Shown here one piece after another: positions 7,689 to 15,633 of a stretch of 20,940 nt of DNA. Below the pieces are notes generated by a model. That model did no database searches and was not told the origin of the DNA. It saw nothing but the letters and a program-made list of their open reading frames with translations. The number at the start of each line of letters is the position of its first letter. Positions within the stretch are counted from its first letter, which is position 1. The stretch comes from an uncultured Ideonella sp. (lineage in GTDB: Bacteria; Pseudomonadota; Gammaproteobacteria; Burkholderiales; Burkholderiaceae), in contig CAMLGG010000067.1 of NCBI GenBank assembly GCA_946479475.1, forward strand, positions 1-20,940, given 5' to 3'. A program made the position numbers and the translations under genes.

Positions 7689-8744
7689 TCACTGGAACTG
7701 CGACAGAAAGCGCAGGTCGCCGTCGAAGAACAGGCGCAGGTCGTTCACGCCATAGCGCAGCATGGTGAGCCTGTCCGGGCCCATGCCGAAGGCGAAGCCG
7801 ATGTAGCGCTCGGGCTCGAGGCCGAAGTTGCGCACCACGTTCGGGTGCACCTGGCCCGAACCGGCCACTTCCAGCCAGCGGCCCTTCAGCGGGCCGTGGG
7901 CGAACGCGATGTCGACCTCGGCCGAGGGCTCGGTGAACGGGAAGAACGAGGGGCGGAAGCGGATGGACAGGTCGTCCGTCTCGAAGAAGTTGCGGAAGAA
8001 GTCGGAGAAGACCGCCTTCAGATCCTTGAAGCTCACGTTCTCGCCTATCCACAGGCCTTCGCACTGGTGGAACATCGGCGAGTGAGTCGCATCGCTGTCG
8101 ACCCGGTAGGTGCGACCCGGCGCGATGACGCGGATCTCGGGCATGGCCTCGCCCCGGGCGAGCGCCTCGGCATGCCGCGCCGCGTGGGCGCGCGCGTAGC
8201 GCACCTGCATCGGGCTGGTGTGCGGACGCAGGTTGAGCCAGCGGCCGCCTTCGTCCTTCATGTCGACGTAGAAGGTGTCCTGCATCGAACGCGCCGGATG
8301 GTTCTCCGGGTTGTTCAGCGCGGTGAAGCTCATCCAGTCGGTCTCGATCTCCGGGCCATCCGCCACGTCGAAGCCCATCGAACCGAAGATGGCCTCGATG
8401 CGCTCCATCGTGCGCGAGACCGGATGCAGCCCGCCGGCGCCGCGCTGGCGCCCAGGCAGGGTCACGTCGAGCGCCTCGGCCTTCAGCTGGGCCTCCAGCT
8501 CGGCAGCAGCCAGCTTCTCGCGGCTGGTGCCGAGCGCCGCCTCGATGGCTTGCTTGGCCTGGTTGACCTCGGCGCCCCGGGCCTTCTTCTCTTCGGGCGG
8601 CAAGGCGGCCAGCCCCTTGAGCAACTCGGTCACGCGGCCGGACTTGCCGAGATAGCGCGCCTTGGCGTTCTCGAGGTCCGCGGGCGTGGCCGCGCCATCG
8701 AAATCGGCCCGGGCGGCGGACACCAGTTGTTCGAGGTCGTTCAT
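7689..8744 (-). CDS. pheS: Phenylalanyl-tRNA synthetase alpha subunit
   Basis: A 351-residue class II synthetase catalytic subunit. It has an N-terminal coiled coil (about 1-95), then motif 1 around [19 protein letters not shown], motif 2 with [10 protein letters not shown], and motif 3 with [17 protein letters not shown] near the end. The Ala that governs phenylalanine-analogue recognition in E. coli PheS (the Phe-Ala-Phe-Gly segment) is kept. The start at 8744 gives [15 protein letters not shown], matching the family start. It lies downstream of rplT with a terminator hairpin between them and ahead of pheT in the same operon. Confidence 0.98.
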   Translation of the reverse strand: MNDLEQLVSAARADFDGAATPADLENAKARYLGKSGRVTELLKGLAALPPEEKKARGAEVNQAKQAIEAALGTSREKLAAAELEAQLKAEALDVTLPGRQRGAGGLHPVSRTMERIEAIFGSMGFDVADGPEIETDWMSFTALNNPENHPARSMQDTFYVDMKDEGGRWLNLRPHTSPMQVRYARAHAARHAEALARGEAMPEIRVIAPGRTYRVDSDATHSPMFHQCEGLWIGENVSFKDLKAVFSDFFRNFFETDDLSIRFRPSFFPFTEPSAEVDIAFAHGPLKGRWLEVAGSGQVHPNVVRNFGLEPERYIGFAFGMGPDRLTMLRYGVNDLRLFFDGDLRFLSQFQ

Positions 8745-8776
8745 GCGGGAAACCGGAATCGGGATGAGTCGTGTGC

Positions 8777-8812
8777 GAAAGAAAAAAGGCCGCACCAGCA
8801 GGTGACGGCCTT
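8777..8812 (-). terminator. Terminator or attenuator between rplT and pheS
   Basis: Read on the minus strand, AAGGCCG pairs with CGGCCTT (8806-8812 with 8086-type arm at 8786-8792). An inner CACC/GGTG pairing sits above one bulged base, with a 4-base loop. TTTTTTCTTTC follows. The hairpin lies 60 bases after the rplT stop and its U-tract ends about 32 bases before the pheS start. In E. coli the same spot holds the pheM attenuator. Here no clear phenylalanine leader peptide lies before the hairpin, so it may simply lower pheST relative to the ribosomal genes. Confidence 0.8.
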
Positions 8813-8872
8813 GGAGTGCCTGTGCAGCCTTCGCGGCGCTTCGAGAAGAGGCGCCGTGGGCATGCGACGGTA

Positions 8873-9229
8873 TCAGCTCAGCTGGGCCTTCACCTTGTCG
8901 ACGATGCTCGCAAAAGCGGCCGGGTCGTTGATCGCCATGTCCGACAGGACCTTGCGGTCCAGGTCGATGTTGGCCTTCTTCAGGCCGGCGATGAACTTGC
9001 TGTAGGTCAGGCCCAGACCACGCGTGGCAGCGTTGATACGGGCGATCCACAGCTGGCGGAAGACGCGCTTCTTGGTGCGGCGATCACGATAGGCGTACTG
9101 GCCCGCCTTCATCACCGCCTGCTTGGCGATGCGGAAGACGTTCTTGCGGCGACCACGGAAGCCCTTGGCCAGGGCCAGGATCTTCTTGTGGCGGGCGCGG
9201 GCGGTGACACCACGTTTGACGCGAGGCAT
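8873..9229 (-). CDS. rplT: 50S ribosomal protein L20
   Basis: A 118-residue, very basic protein of exactly the usual length. It starts [20 protein letters not shown] and has the long RNA-binding N-terminal extension followed by the globular C-terminal domain ([16 protein letters not shown], then ITINDPAAF-type ending). L20 is an early 23S rRNA assembly protein and, in enterobacteria, represses rpmI-rplT translation. A GAAAGGAAA ribosome site lies just before the ATG. It follows rpmI by 29 bases. Confidence 0.98.
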   Translation of the reverse strand: MPRVKRGVTARARHKKILALAKGFRGRRKNVFRIAKQAVMKAGQYAYRDRRTKKRVFRQLWIARINAATRGLGLTYSKFIAGLKKANIDLDRKVLSDMAINDPAAFASIVDKVKAQLS

Positions 9230-9258
9230 TGTTGCTTTCCTTTCAGTCCGTCAGAAGA

Positions 9259-9462
9259 TCAGAGGCCAGCGAAGGGCAGCATCGCGGCGATGTGGCCCAT
9301 GTTGGTCTCGTGCACGTTGGCGGCGCCGCGAAGCTGGCGCTTGGTCTTGGTGCTCTTCTTGGTGAGGATGTGGCGCTTGTACGCCTGACCGCGCTTGACG
9401 GTGCCACCCGGACGGACGCGGAAGCGCTTCTTGGCCCCGCTCTTGGTCTTCATCTTGGGCAT
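9259..9462 (-). CDS. rpmI: 50S ribosomal protein L35
   Basis: A 67-residue basic protein starting [20 protein letters not shown], with [27 protein letters not shown] sequence following, typical of L35. A clean AAGGAG ribosome site lies five bases before the ATG. It sits between infC and rplT as in most bacteria. The 131-base gap upstream is structured and may hold the control site for L20. Confidence 0.98.
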   Translation of the reverse strand: MPKMKTKSGAKKRFRVRPGGTVKRGQAYKRHILTKKSTKTKRQLRGAANVHETNMGHIAAMLPFAGL

Positions 9463-9480
9463 GACTGCTCCTTATCGATT

Positions 9481-9568
9481 GCCTAGGCTGGGCGGCCACC
9501 GAAGGGACGGCGACGCTTGACGAGCCTGCCAGGCTTCTGCTTCCTCCCGGCGGCGACCAACCACCGGG
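9481..9568 (-). promoter_or_regulatory. Structured rpmI leader, possible L20 control region
   Basis: The gap between infC and rpmI holds an 8-bp hairpin with one G-U pair (9546-9553 with 9561-9568, 7-base loop), a second 5-bp hairpin (9523-9535) and a perfect 8-base palindrome GCCTAGGC (9481-9488) close to the ribosome site. In E. coli L20 represses this operon by binding the rpmI leader. That this leader works the same way is inference from position and foldability only. Confidence 0.3.
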
Positions 9569-9593
9569 CGAATCCTTCAAATCTTCAAGACGC

Positions 9594-10142
9594 CTACTTC
9601 TTCTTCGGCGCCAGGACCATGATCATCTGGCGCCCTTCGAGCTTGGGCATGTGCTCCACCACTGCCACATCGGCCAGTTCATCGCGGATGCGCTCGAGCA
9701 GCCGCATGCCGATGTCCTGGTGGGTGATCTCGCGGCCCCGGAACCGCAGGGTCACCTTGCCCTTGTCGCCGTCCTCGCCGATGAAGCGGCGCAGGTTGCG
9801 CATCTTGATCGCGTAGTCGCCTTCGTCGGTGCCCGGGCGGAACTTGACTTCCTTGACCTCGATGATCTTCTGCTTGGCTTTCGCCTCGGCGGCGCGCTTT
9901 TGCTCCTGGTACTTGAACTTGCCGTAGTCCATCAGCCGGCAGACCGGCGGATCGGCTTGGGCGGCAATCTCGACCAGGTCCACGTCGGCTTCCCCGGCCA
10001 TCCGCAAGGCATCCTGAATGCTGACGATGCCTAGCGGCTCGTTCTCGACGCCGTTCAGGCGCACATTCGGGGCCATGATTTCGCGGTTGAGTCGATGCTT
10101 GCGCTCGACATTGGGCATCCGACGGTCGGCAAAGGTAGCGAT
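9594..10142 (-). CDS. infC: Translation initiation factor IF-3, probable ATC start
   Basis: A 182-residue protein if started at the ATC codon at 10140-10142. It binds the 30S subunit and checks the start codon and initiator tRNA. The N-domain ([23 protein letters not shown]) is followed by a lysine-rich linker around [20 protein letters not shown], then the C-domain ([22 protein letters not shown] to the end APKKK). A GAGGGG ribosome site lies 8 bases before the ATC and 32 bases before the first in-frame ATG (10118), so the ATC is much better placed. A rare start codon is the basis of IF3 autoregulation in E. coli (AUU). Starting at the ATG would give 174 residues. It follows thrS by 80 bases. 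Confidence 0.93.
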   Translation of the reverse strand: MATFADRRMPNVERKHRLNREIMAPNVRLNGVENEPLGIVSIQDALRMAGEADVDLVEIAAQADPPVCRLMDYGKFKYQEQKRAAEAKAKQKIIEVKEVKFRPGTDEGDYAIKMRNLRRFIGEDGDKGKVTLRFRGREITHQDIGMRLLERIRDELADVAVVEHMPKLEGRQMIMVLAPKKK

Positions 10143-10150
10143 GGTTCAAA

Positions 10151-10156
10151 CCCCTC
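10151..10156 (-). promoter_or_regulatory. infC: Ribosome-binding site that fixes the infC ATC start
   Basis: GAGGGG on the minus strand, with an 8-base spacer (TTTGAACC) to the ATC codon. No comparable site stands before the ATG at 10118, so this site decides the start. Confidence 0.75.
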
Positions 10157-10222
10157 AAACAGGCCCTGAGGCAAGTGCAGGACCCGGCAAAAACGATCGG
10201 CGAACGAAAACCGAGGCAGAAC

Positions 10223-12142
10223 TCAGACCTTGGCCGCGATGTCGCCTGCGAGCTTCTGTTGGAAGTCTGCTAGGGACATCACGCCCAGATCCTGGTTGCC
10301 TCGGGCGCGCACCGCGACGGCCCCGCTTGCCTTTTCCTTGTCGCCTACGACGAGGATGTACGGGACCTTCTGCAAAGAATGCTCGCGTATTTTATACGTG
10401 ATCTTTTCGTTGCGCAAATCGGCCTCGGCCCTAACTCCTTGTTTTTTCAGTGATTTCACGACTGAAGCCACATAGTCGGCCTGGGCATCGGTGATGGACG
10501 AGACCACGACCTGGGTCGGCGAGAGCCAGGCCGGCAGCGCACCCGCGTGCTGCTCGATCAGGATGCCGATGAAGCGCTCCAGGCTGCCGACGATGGCCCG
10601 GTGCAGCATCACCGGCGTCTTGCGCTCTCCCGATTCGGCCACGTACTCCGCCCCCAGGCGTTCGGCCATGAAGAAGTCGACCTGCATCGTGCCGCATTGC
10701 CATTCGCGGCCCAGTGCATCCTTCAGCGTGTACTCGATCTTCGGGCCGTAGAACGCGCCGTCGCCCGGCGAGACGACGAACTCGCAGCCCGAGCGGCGCA
10801 GCGACTCCATCAGCGCGTGCTCGGCCTTGTCCCAGCTCTCGTCAGAGCCGATGCGCTGCTCCGGCCGCGTGGCGATCTTGTAGAGGATCTCCTGGAAGCC
10901 GAAGTCGGCGTAGACCTTCTGCAGCAGCGACGTGTATTCGACGCATTCGCCGAGGATCATGTCCTCCGTGCAGAAGATGTGGCCGTCGTCCTGCGTGAAG
11001 CCGCGCACCCGCATGATCCCGTGCAGGCCGCCCGTGGGCTCGTTGCGGTGGCACTGGCCGAATTCGCCGTAGCGCAGCGGCAGGTCGCGGTAGCTCTTGA
11101 TGCCCTGCTTGAAGATCAGGATGTGGCCCGGGCAGTTCATCGGCTTGATCGCGTAGTCGCGCTTCTCCGACTCCGTCGTGAACATGTTCTCGCGGTACTT
11201 CTGCCAGTGGCCCGTCTTCTCCCACAGCGACTTGTCCAGGATCTGCGGGCCCTTGACCTCCAGGTAGCCGTTGTCGCGGTAGACCTGCCGCATGTACTGC
11301 TCGACGCACTGCCAGACCGTCCAGCCCTTGGGGTGCCAGAAGACCGTGCCGGGCGAATGCTCGTCGATGTGGAAGAGATCCAGTTCGCGGCCGAGGCGGC
11401 GGTGGTCGCGCTTCTCGGCCTCCTCCAGCATCGTCAGGTACTTCTGCAGGTCGTCCTTGCTGGCCCAGGCCGTGCCGTAGATGCGCTGGAGCATCTCGTT
11501 GCGGTGGTCGCCTCGCCAGTAGGCGCCGGCCACCTTCATCAGCTTGAAGTGCTTGAGCTTGCCCGTGGAGGGCACGTGGGGGCCGCGGCACAAGTCCTCG
11601 AACTTGCCTTCCCGGTAGAGCGAAACGTCCTCGCCCTGCGGGATCGAGCCGATGATCTCGGCCTTGTAGTGCTCGCCGATGCCCGAGAAGTAGGCGACGG
11701 CCTCGTCTCGCGGCAGCACGCGGCGCTCGACCTTCTCGTCCTTCTTCGCCAGCTCGCCCATCTTCGCCTCGATGGCGGCCAGGTCCTCGGGCGTGAAGGG
11801 GCGCTTGTACGAGAAGTCGTAGTAGAAGCCGTTCTCGATGACCGGGCCGATCGTGACCTGGGCCTCGGGGAAGAGCTCCTTCACCGCATAGGCCAGCAGG
11901 TGGGCCGTCGAATGGCGGATCATCTCGAGGCCGTCGGCATCCTTGTCCGTCACGATGGCCAAGGCCATGTCGCGCTCGATGCGGTAGCTCGTGTCCACCA
12001 GCTTCGCCTCGGCACCGTGGCCGACGCGGCCGCCGAGCGCCGCCTTGGCGAGGCCGGGGCCGATGGAGGCAGCCACCTCGGCCACCGTCAGCGGGCCCGG
12101 GTACTCGCGTTGGGAACCGTCGGGCAATGAGATCTTGATCAT
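10223..12142 (-). CDS. thrS: Threonyl-tRNA synthetase
   Basis: A 639-residue class II enzyme that charges tRNA-Thr. The TGS domain spans 1-62 and the editing domain about 63-225, with its zinc-type His77, His81 (HSTAH), Cys185 and His189. The catalytic core has the zinc ligands Cys337 (MNCPGH), His388 (DDGHIF) and a His in LHRAIVGS, with motif 2 at [10 protein letters not shown] and motif 3 at [17 protein letters not shown]. The anticodon-binding domain occupies the last ~110 residues. Length and motifs are normal. Upstream lies a threonine-rich leader peptide and a terminator, so expression is likely attenuated when charged tRNA-Thr is plentiful. It is the first gene of the translation operon. 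Confidence 0.98.
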   Translation of the reverse strand: MIKISLPDGSQREYPGPLTVAEVAASIGPGLAKAALGGRVGHGAEAKLVDTSYRIERDMALAIVTDKDADGLEMIRHSTAHLLAYAVKELFPEAQVTIGPVIENGFYYDFSYKRPFTPEDLAAIEAKMGELAKKDEKVERRVLPRDEAVAYFSGIGEHYKAEIIGSIPQGEDVSLYREGKFEDLCRGPHVPSTGKLKHFKLMKVAGAYWRGDHRNEMLQRIYGTAWASKDDLQKYLTMLEEAEKRDHRRLGRELDLFHIDEHSPGTVFWHPKGWTVWQCVEQYMRQVYRDNGYLEVKGPQILDKSLWEKTGHWQKYRENMFTTESEKRDYAIKPMNCPGHILIFKQGIKSYRDLPLRYGEFGQCHRNEPTGGLHGIMRVRGFTQDDGHIFCTEDMILGECVEYTSLLQKVYADFGFQEILYKIATRPEQRIGSDESWDKAEHALMESLRRSGCEFVVSPGDGAFYGPKIEYTLKDALGREWQCGTMQVDFFMAERLGAEYVAESGERKTPVMLHRAIVGSLERFIGILIEQHAGALPAWLSPTQVVVSSITDAQADYVASVVKSLKKQGVRAEADLRNEKITYKIREHSLQKVPYILVVGDKEKASGAVAVRARGNQDLGVMSLADFQQKLAGDIAAKV

Positions 12143-12151
12143 GGGAGTTCC

Positions 12152-12183
12152 AAAACAAAAAGCGCGGCTGGGTGGCCGCGCTT
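12152..12183 (-). terminator. Attenuator terminator ahead of thrS
   Basis: A perfect 9-bp stem, AAGCGCGGC paired with GCCGCGCTT (12175-12183 with 12160-12168), and a 6-base loop. Read on the minus strand it is followed by TTTGTTTT. It lies 46 bases after the stop of the threonine-rich leader and its U-tract ends 9 bases before the thrS ATG. A terminator so placed would stop thrS itself unless it is prevented from forming. Confidence 0.85.
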
Positions 12184-12220
12184 CGTGTGGGAGAGAAAGT
12201 AAGGACGAGTACGAACGAGC

Positions 12221-12227
12221 CGCGGCC
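12221..12227 (-). promoter_or_regulatory. Candidate antiterminator segment of the thrS attenuator
   Basis: GGCCGCG on the minus strand begins 2 bases after the leader stop codon. It can pair over 7 bp with CGCGGCC (12174-12180), the 5' arm of the terminator, which would block the terminator. A ribosome held at the Thr codons would leave it free; a ribosome at the stop codon would cover it. Confidence 0.6.
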
Positions 12228-12229
12228 GA

Positions 12230-12268
12230 CTAGGAATCAACTCCGAAGGTCGTAGTTCGCGGTGTCAT
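12230..12268 (-). CDS. Threonine-rich leader peptide of thrS
   Basis: A 12-residue frame, MTPRTTTFGVDS, with four Thr codons, three of them in a row (ACT ACG ACC). It starts 126 bases before thrS and ends just ahead of the antiterminator and terminator segments. The ribosome site is weak (AAAGG, 11 bases upstream). The order of Thr run, stop codon, antiterminator and terminator before a threonyl-tRNA synthetase fits ribosome-mediated attenuation as in the E. coli thr and phe leaders. Its presence is read directly from the sequence; its function is inferred. Confidence 0.72.
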   Translation of the reverse strand: MTPRTTTFGVDS

Positions 12269-12313
12269 AACCCGTGCTGCCTTTCCCGCTCTTGTCTGCT
12301 GGTGGAAGGCTGG

Positions 12314-12319
12314 ATTGTA
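12314..12319 (-). promoter_or_regulatory. Possible -10 element of the thrS operon
   Basis: Minus-strand TACAAT (5 of 6 to consensus) lies about 45 bases before the leader-peptide ATG. I see no good -35 at 16-18 bases. It is the only plausible -10 in the gap between the patatin-like gene and the leader. Confidence 0.4.
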
Positions 12320-12344
12320 AGTCGAGGTCGGCGGCTGGCGCCAG

Positions 12345-13427
12345 CTACAAGGCTTCGGCCTCGATGGCGGCGCCCGACTCGACCAGGGCTGCGAACTCGT
12401 CGGCCAGGCGCTGGCCTTCGGAGACGGCGCCCCGCCACGCTGCCTGGCGGGCTTTCAGATCAGTTCCGTAGCGCTTGAAGTCGCTGCGGTCGGGCAGCTT
12501 GCCCCCGGGCAGCGTGGCGATCCAGTCCGGATTCGGAGCCAGCACGACGAGGCGATCCAGCGCCGCGGTCGAGCGATGGCGATGGCGCAGCGACTTGTCC
12601 AGCCAGCCCGGCACCACGGCGGCCTGGAAGTGCGGATACAGCGCCAGGCCTTCGCCCAGCCCGTCGTAGCGCCAGTGGAGGTGGTAGTCGGTGATGCCGC
12701 CGTCCCAATAGGCGCCCGGCGGCGCACCGGGGATGTCGTGCACCGCCAGCATCCAGAACGGAATGGAGCAGCTGGCCATCACTGCCTGCACGAGGTTCTC
12801 CACGCCGAGCCGGACCGTGCGCGTGCGGAAGTCGGTCAGGGGCAGCGGGAGCGGGTCGCGCACGTCGGAGAACACCACCCGCTCCATCCAGCCGCCGAGC
12901 GCACGCCGCGAAACGACATTGGCAGCGAAGGCCGTTGTGAATCCCAGCGGCGTGGCAAGGCGGTTCTCGCGCCGCAGCAAGTGGCGCCCGCGGCTGGTCA
13001 CGACGTGCAACCGCCAACTCGGATGCGAAAGCAGCTCCTCCTCGCGGCCATCGAAATGGGCGTGGAGCGTGTCGGCGAAATCCTGGCTCACCGAACGCGG
13101 CGTGGGCACCTGGCCATCGGCGCGTGAGTAGTCGCTTTCGATGTAGTCGTCCGCCAGGCGCTGCAGCGCGCGGTCGGCGTCGTTCAGGCATGCAGCGGCC
13201 ATGCGCCAGGCGCCGACCGACGCGCCCACGAGGTGCACCGTGTGGCCCGATCGCTGCAGCCAGCGGCCGAAGAGATAGCGGTCCAGCGGGTTCAGCGCGA
13301 GCCCCTTCGGCCCTCCCGCTGCCGCCGGGATCACGCGCACGTCCTGCGGGCTCAGGCCGCGCTCGCGCAGCTGCGCCCGCGCCGAAGGGCCCGCGAGGAT
13401 GCGCAATGCCCGGGTCCGATCACTCAT
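12345..13427 (-). CDS. Patatin-like phospholipase/acyl hydrolase
   Basis: A 360-residue protein with the patatin Ser-Asp dyad: the glycine-rich oxyanion loop AAAGGPKGLAL (35-45), the nucleophile motif Gly-Ala-Ser70-Val-Gly (68-72) and Asp242-Gly-Gly (242-244). ASCSIPFWM (218-226) is also typical of the fold. No signal peptide is seen, so it is probably cytoplasmic or peripheral on the membrane. Such enzymes release fatty acids from lipids; the substrate here is unknown. The ATG at 13427 is preferred over an in-frame TTG five codons upstream. It is divergent from the pigment operon with 77 bases between the starts, so the two may share control, but a role in pigment synthesis is not shown. Confidence 0.88.
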   Translation of the reverse strand: MSDRTRALRILAGPSARAQLRERGLSPQDVRVIPAAAGGPKGLALNPLDRYLFGRWLQRSGHTVHLVGASVGAWRMAAACLNDADRALQRLADDYIESDYSRADGQVPTPRSVSQDFADTLHAHFDGREEELLSHPSWRLHVVTSRGRHLLRRENRLATPLGFTTAFAANVVSRRALGGWMERVVFSDVRDPLPLPLTDFRTRTVRLGVENLVQAVMASCSIPFWMLAVHDIPGAPPGAYWDGGITDYHLHWRYDGLGEGLALYPHFQAAVVPGWLDKSLRHRHRSTAALDRLVVLAPNPDWIATLPGGKLPDRSDFKRYGTDLKARQAAWRGAVSEGQRLADEFAALVESGAAIEAEAL

Positions 13428-13454
13428 TTGCCGAAGTGCCAATCCATGCGTTAG

Positions 13455-13467
13455 GGGGAGTATCCCC
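13455..13467. repeat. 13-bp perfect palindrome in the divergent promoter region
   Basis: GGGGA-GTA-TCCCC, a perfect 5-bp inverted repeat with a 3-base centre. It lies 28 bases before the patatin-like start and 37 bases before the methyltransferase start. It could be a regulator site. Its centre is 35 bases from that of the second palindrome. Confidence 0.45.
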
Positions 13468-13487
13468 TCCTCGAACGGCAGACCGGC

Positions 13488-13504
13488 CCGGCGATAATCG
13501 CCGG
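13488..13504. promoter_or_regulatory. 17-bp perfect palindrome touching the first start codon of the pigment operon
   Basis: CCGGCGAT-A-ATCGCCGG: an 8-bp perfect inverted repeat with a single central base, whose last base is directly before the ATG at 13505. The centre contains GATAAT (13493-13498), a -10-like hexamer ending 6 bases before the ATG. That would give a leaderless or almost leaderless mRNA. It may be an operator over the -10 element, or an RNA hairpin at the ribosome site. Confidence 0.55.
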
Positions 13505-14272
13505 ATGACCTCGACGCCCCCCTCGCAGGATGGCCTGCGGCCGCACGGCACGCTGACCCGCTACTACGAAAGCAAGGAGCAGCACCGTGCCTTCGTGCAG
13601 GCCATCTTCGATGGCACGGCGGTCGACTACGACCGCATCGAGCGCATCCTTGCGCTGGGCAGCGGGCCCTGGTATCGCCGGCAGGCGCTGCAACGCGCCG
13701 GCCTGGCCGAAGGCGCCAAGGTGCTCGATGTCGGCACCGGCACCGGGCTGGTCGCTCGCGAGGCGCTGGCCCTCGTCGGCCCGCGCGGCTCGCTGGTCGG
13801 GGTGGATCCGAGTCCCGGCATGCTGAGCCAGGCCCACCTGCCCGGCATCGAGCTGCTGCAGGGCTTCGCCGAAAAGATCCCGCAGCCTGACGACAGCGCC
13901 GACTTCCTGAGCATGGGCTATGCGTTGCGCCACCTGAGCGACGTGCGGCCGGCGTTCGCCGAGTTCCACCGCACCCTCAGGCCGGGCGGGCGGCTGCTGA
14001 TCCTCGAGATCACCAAGCCCGCCTCCAGCTGGGCCACCTGGCTGCTCAAGGCCTACATGCGCCTGGTCGTGCCGGCCGCGGCCTGGTTCGTCAGCCGCGG
14101 GCACGACACGCCCAAGCTCTGGCGCTATTACTGGGACACGATCGAGGCCTGCATCCCGCCCGATGCCGTCATGCAGGCCCTTCGTGAAGCCGGCTTCACC
14201 GACGTGAAGCGCCACGTCGAGCTCGGCATCTTTTCCGAATACACCGCGACCAAGCCCATAGCCGCCGCATGA
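13505..14272 (+). CDS. UbiE-like SAM methyltransferase of the pigment cluster
   Basis: A 255-residue class I methyltransferase. The N-terminal FDGTAVDYDRIERILALGSG (35-54) and the SAM motifs VLDVGTGTGLVA (73-84), Asp101, and RPGGRLLILEI (159-169) match the UbiE/COQ5 family. There is no Shine-Dalgarno site; the start directly follows the palindrome. A 4-base ATGA overlap joins it to the halogenase-like gene. In aryl polyene clusters a methyltransferase usually methylates the aromatic head group, which is the likely role here. True UbiE acts in ubiquinone synthesis and is normally found elsewhere, so the pigment role is inferred from context. Confidence 0.85.
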   Translation: MTSTPPSQDGLRPHGTLTRYYESKEQHRAFVQAIFDGTAVDYDRIERILALGSGPWYRRQALQRAGLAEGAKVLDVGTGTGLVAREALALVGPRGSLVGVDPSPGMLSQAHLPGIELLQGFAEKIPQPDDSADFLSMGYALRHLSDVRPAFAEFHRTLRPGGRLLILEITKPASSWATWLLKAYMRLVVPAAAWFVSRGHDTPKLWRYYWDTIEACIPPDAVMQALREAGFTDVKRHVELGIFSEYTATKPIAAA

Positions 14273-15633
14273 CGCTGCAGGATCGACCGACACAGCCGTC
14301 CGCCACCCCCACCGGCCCCTCCGAGTGCGACGTGTTCGTCATCGGCGGCGGGCCCGGCGGATCCACCGCCGCGATGCTGCTGGCCCGCCAGGGCCGCCGC
14401 GTCGTGATGGCCGAGAAGGCCCACCACCCGCGCTTCCACATCGGCGAGTCGCTGCTACCCGCCAACGTGGCGCTGTTCGACAGGCTGGGCCTGCGCGAGC
14501 AGGTCGAGAAGATCGGCATGCCCAAGTGGGGCATAGAGTTCGTTTCGCCCGATCATGAGCACCGCAGCTTCCTGGAGTTCGGCGAGGCATGGGACAAGAC
14601 CATGCCCTACGCCTGGCAGGTGCGCCGCTCGGACCTGGACGAGCTGATGTTTCGACACGCCCGCGCCTGCGGCGCGGAGACGATCGAGGGCTGCCGGGTG
14701 CGCGAAGTGAGCTTCGACCAGGACGGCGCCTGGGTCGACACGCGGCTCGACGACGGCAGCGAACGGCGCTGGCGCGCCCGCTACGTGATCGACGCGACGG
14801 GGCGCGACGCCCTGCTCGCCACTCAGCGCAAGACCAAGCGCCGGATGCCCGAGCACAACAGCGCGGCGATCTACGGCCACTTCACCGGCGCCGAGAGGCT
14901 GCCCGGGAAGAAGGAAGGCAACATCAGCATCTTCTGGTTCCGGCACGGCTGGTTCTGGTTCATCCCGCTGGCCGACGGCACGACCAGTGTCGGCGCGGTC
15001 TGCTGGCCGCACTACCTGAAGTCCCGCGACAAGCCGCTGAAGGACTTCTTCTCCGACACCATCGCCATGTGCCCGCAGCTGCAGGCGCGGCTCGCCAGCG
15101 CGCAGCTGGTGGGTAACGTAGTGCACGCCACGGGCAACTACTCCTACACCGGCACCGAGTGCTGCGGCGAGCGCTTCGCCCTGGTCGGCGATGCCTTCGC
15201 GTTCGTGGATCCGGTGTTCTCGTCGGGCGTCTACCTGGCGATGAACAGCTCCTTCGCGGTGGCCGACCTGGTGGCGGCCACGCTCGATCGTCCGGCCGAT
15301 GCAGCCTCGGCCCGCCGCACGTATGAACGCCTGATGAAGGATGGGCCGAGGATCTTCGGCTGGTTCATCTTCCGGGTCACCAACCCCACCATCCGCAACC
15401 TGTTCATGCAACCGGCCAACCCGATGAGGGTGAAGGAGGCGGTGCTCTCGCTGCTGGCCGGCGACATCTTCGGCAGCACGCCCATCTGGCGCTCCATCCT
15501 GATCTTCAAGTGCATCTACTACATCTCCCAGCTGATGCATCCGCTGCGCAGCTTCGAGGTCTGGCGCCGGCGCCGCGCCAACATCCGCGACGTGGGCCCG
15601 ACCAAGGGCGAGAACGTGATGGAGGGGGCATGA
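14269..15633 (+). CDS. FADH2-dependent halogenase-like flavoprotein
   Basis: A 454-residue protein. The FAD-binding motif GxGxxG is at 26-31 (VIGGGPGGSTA), followed by EK and HIGESLLP (57-64). The halogenase signature WxWxIP is complete at 228-233 (Trp228, Trp230, Ile232, Pro233), and GDAFAFVDPVFSSG lies at 307-320. Lys81 or Lys86 is a candidate for the lysine that directs hypohalous acid in known halogenases. The C-terminal ~115 residues are hydrophobic and aromatic (for example GWFIFRV and ILIFKCIYYI), perhaps for a lipid or polyene substrate. Related genes sit in xanthomonadin clusters, whose pigments are brominated. It overlaps the genes on both sides by 4 bases. Halogenating activity, and which halide, cannot be told from sequence. 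Confidence 0.87.
   Translation: MTLQDRPTQPSATPTGPSECDVFVIGGGPGGSTAAMLLARQGRRVVMAEKAHHPRFHIGESLLPANVALFDRLGLREQVEKIGMPKWGIEFVSPDHEHRSFLEFGEAWDKTMPYAWQVRRSDLDELMFRHARACGAETIEGCRVREVSFDQDGAWVDTRLDDGSERRWRARYVIDATGRDALLATQRKTKRRMPEHNSAAIYGHFTGAERLPGKKEGNISIFWFRHGWFWFIPLADGTTSVGAVCWPHYLKSRDKPLKDFFSDTIAMCPQLQARLASAQLVGNVVHATGNYSYTGTECCGERFALVGDAFAFVDPVFSSGVYLAMNSSFAVADLVAATLDRPADAASARRTYERLMKDGPRIFGWFIFRVTNPTIRNLFMQPANPMRVKEAVLSLLAGDIFGSTPIWRSILIFKCIYYISQLMHPLRSFEVWRRRRANIRDVGPTKGENVMEGA

Noticed and set aside
5230..7755. Long open frame on the + strand opposite pheT
   Set aside because: Its product is rich in Arg, His, Gln and Leu with no recognisable motif, and it is antisense to a complete, secure pheT. 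It arises from the GC-rich codon pattern.
8741..8863. A pheM-like phenylalanine leader peptide before pheS
   Set aside because: The Phe codons lie in and after the U-tract, and no ribosome site precedes the frame. It is kept only as an observation, not called as a gene.
10547..12130. + strand open frame opposite thrS
   Set aside because: It is antisense to the catalytic domains of ThrRS; the composition is low complexity in Leu, Val, Asp and Arg with no domain signature.
13428..13442. Alternative TTG start for the patatin-like gene
   Set aside because: It adds only five residues, has no clear ribosome site, and an ATG at 13427 stands in the same frame.
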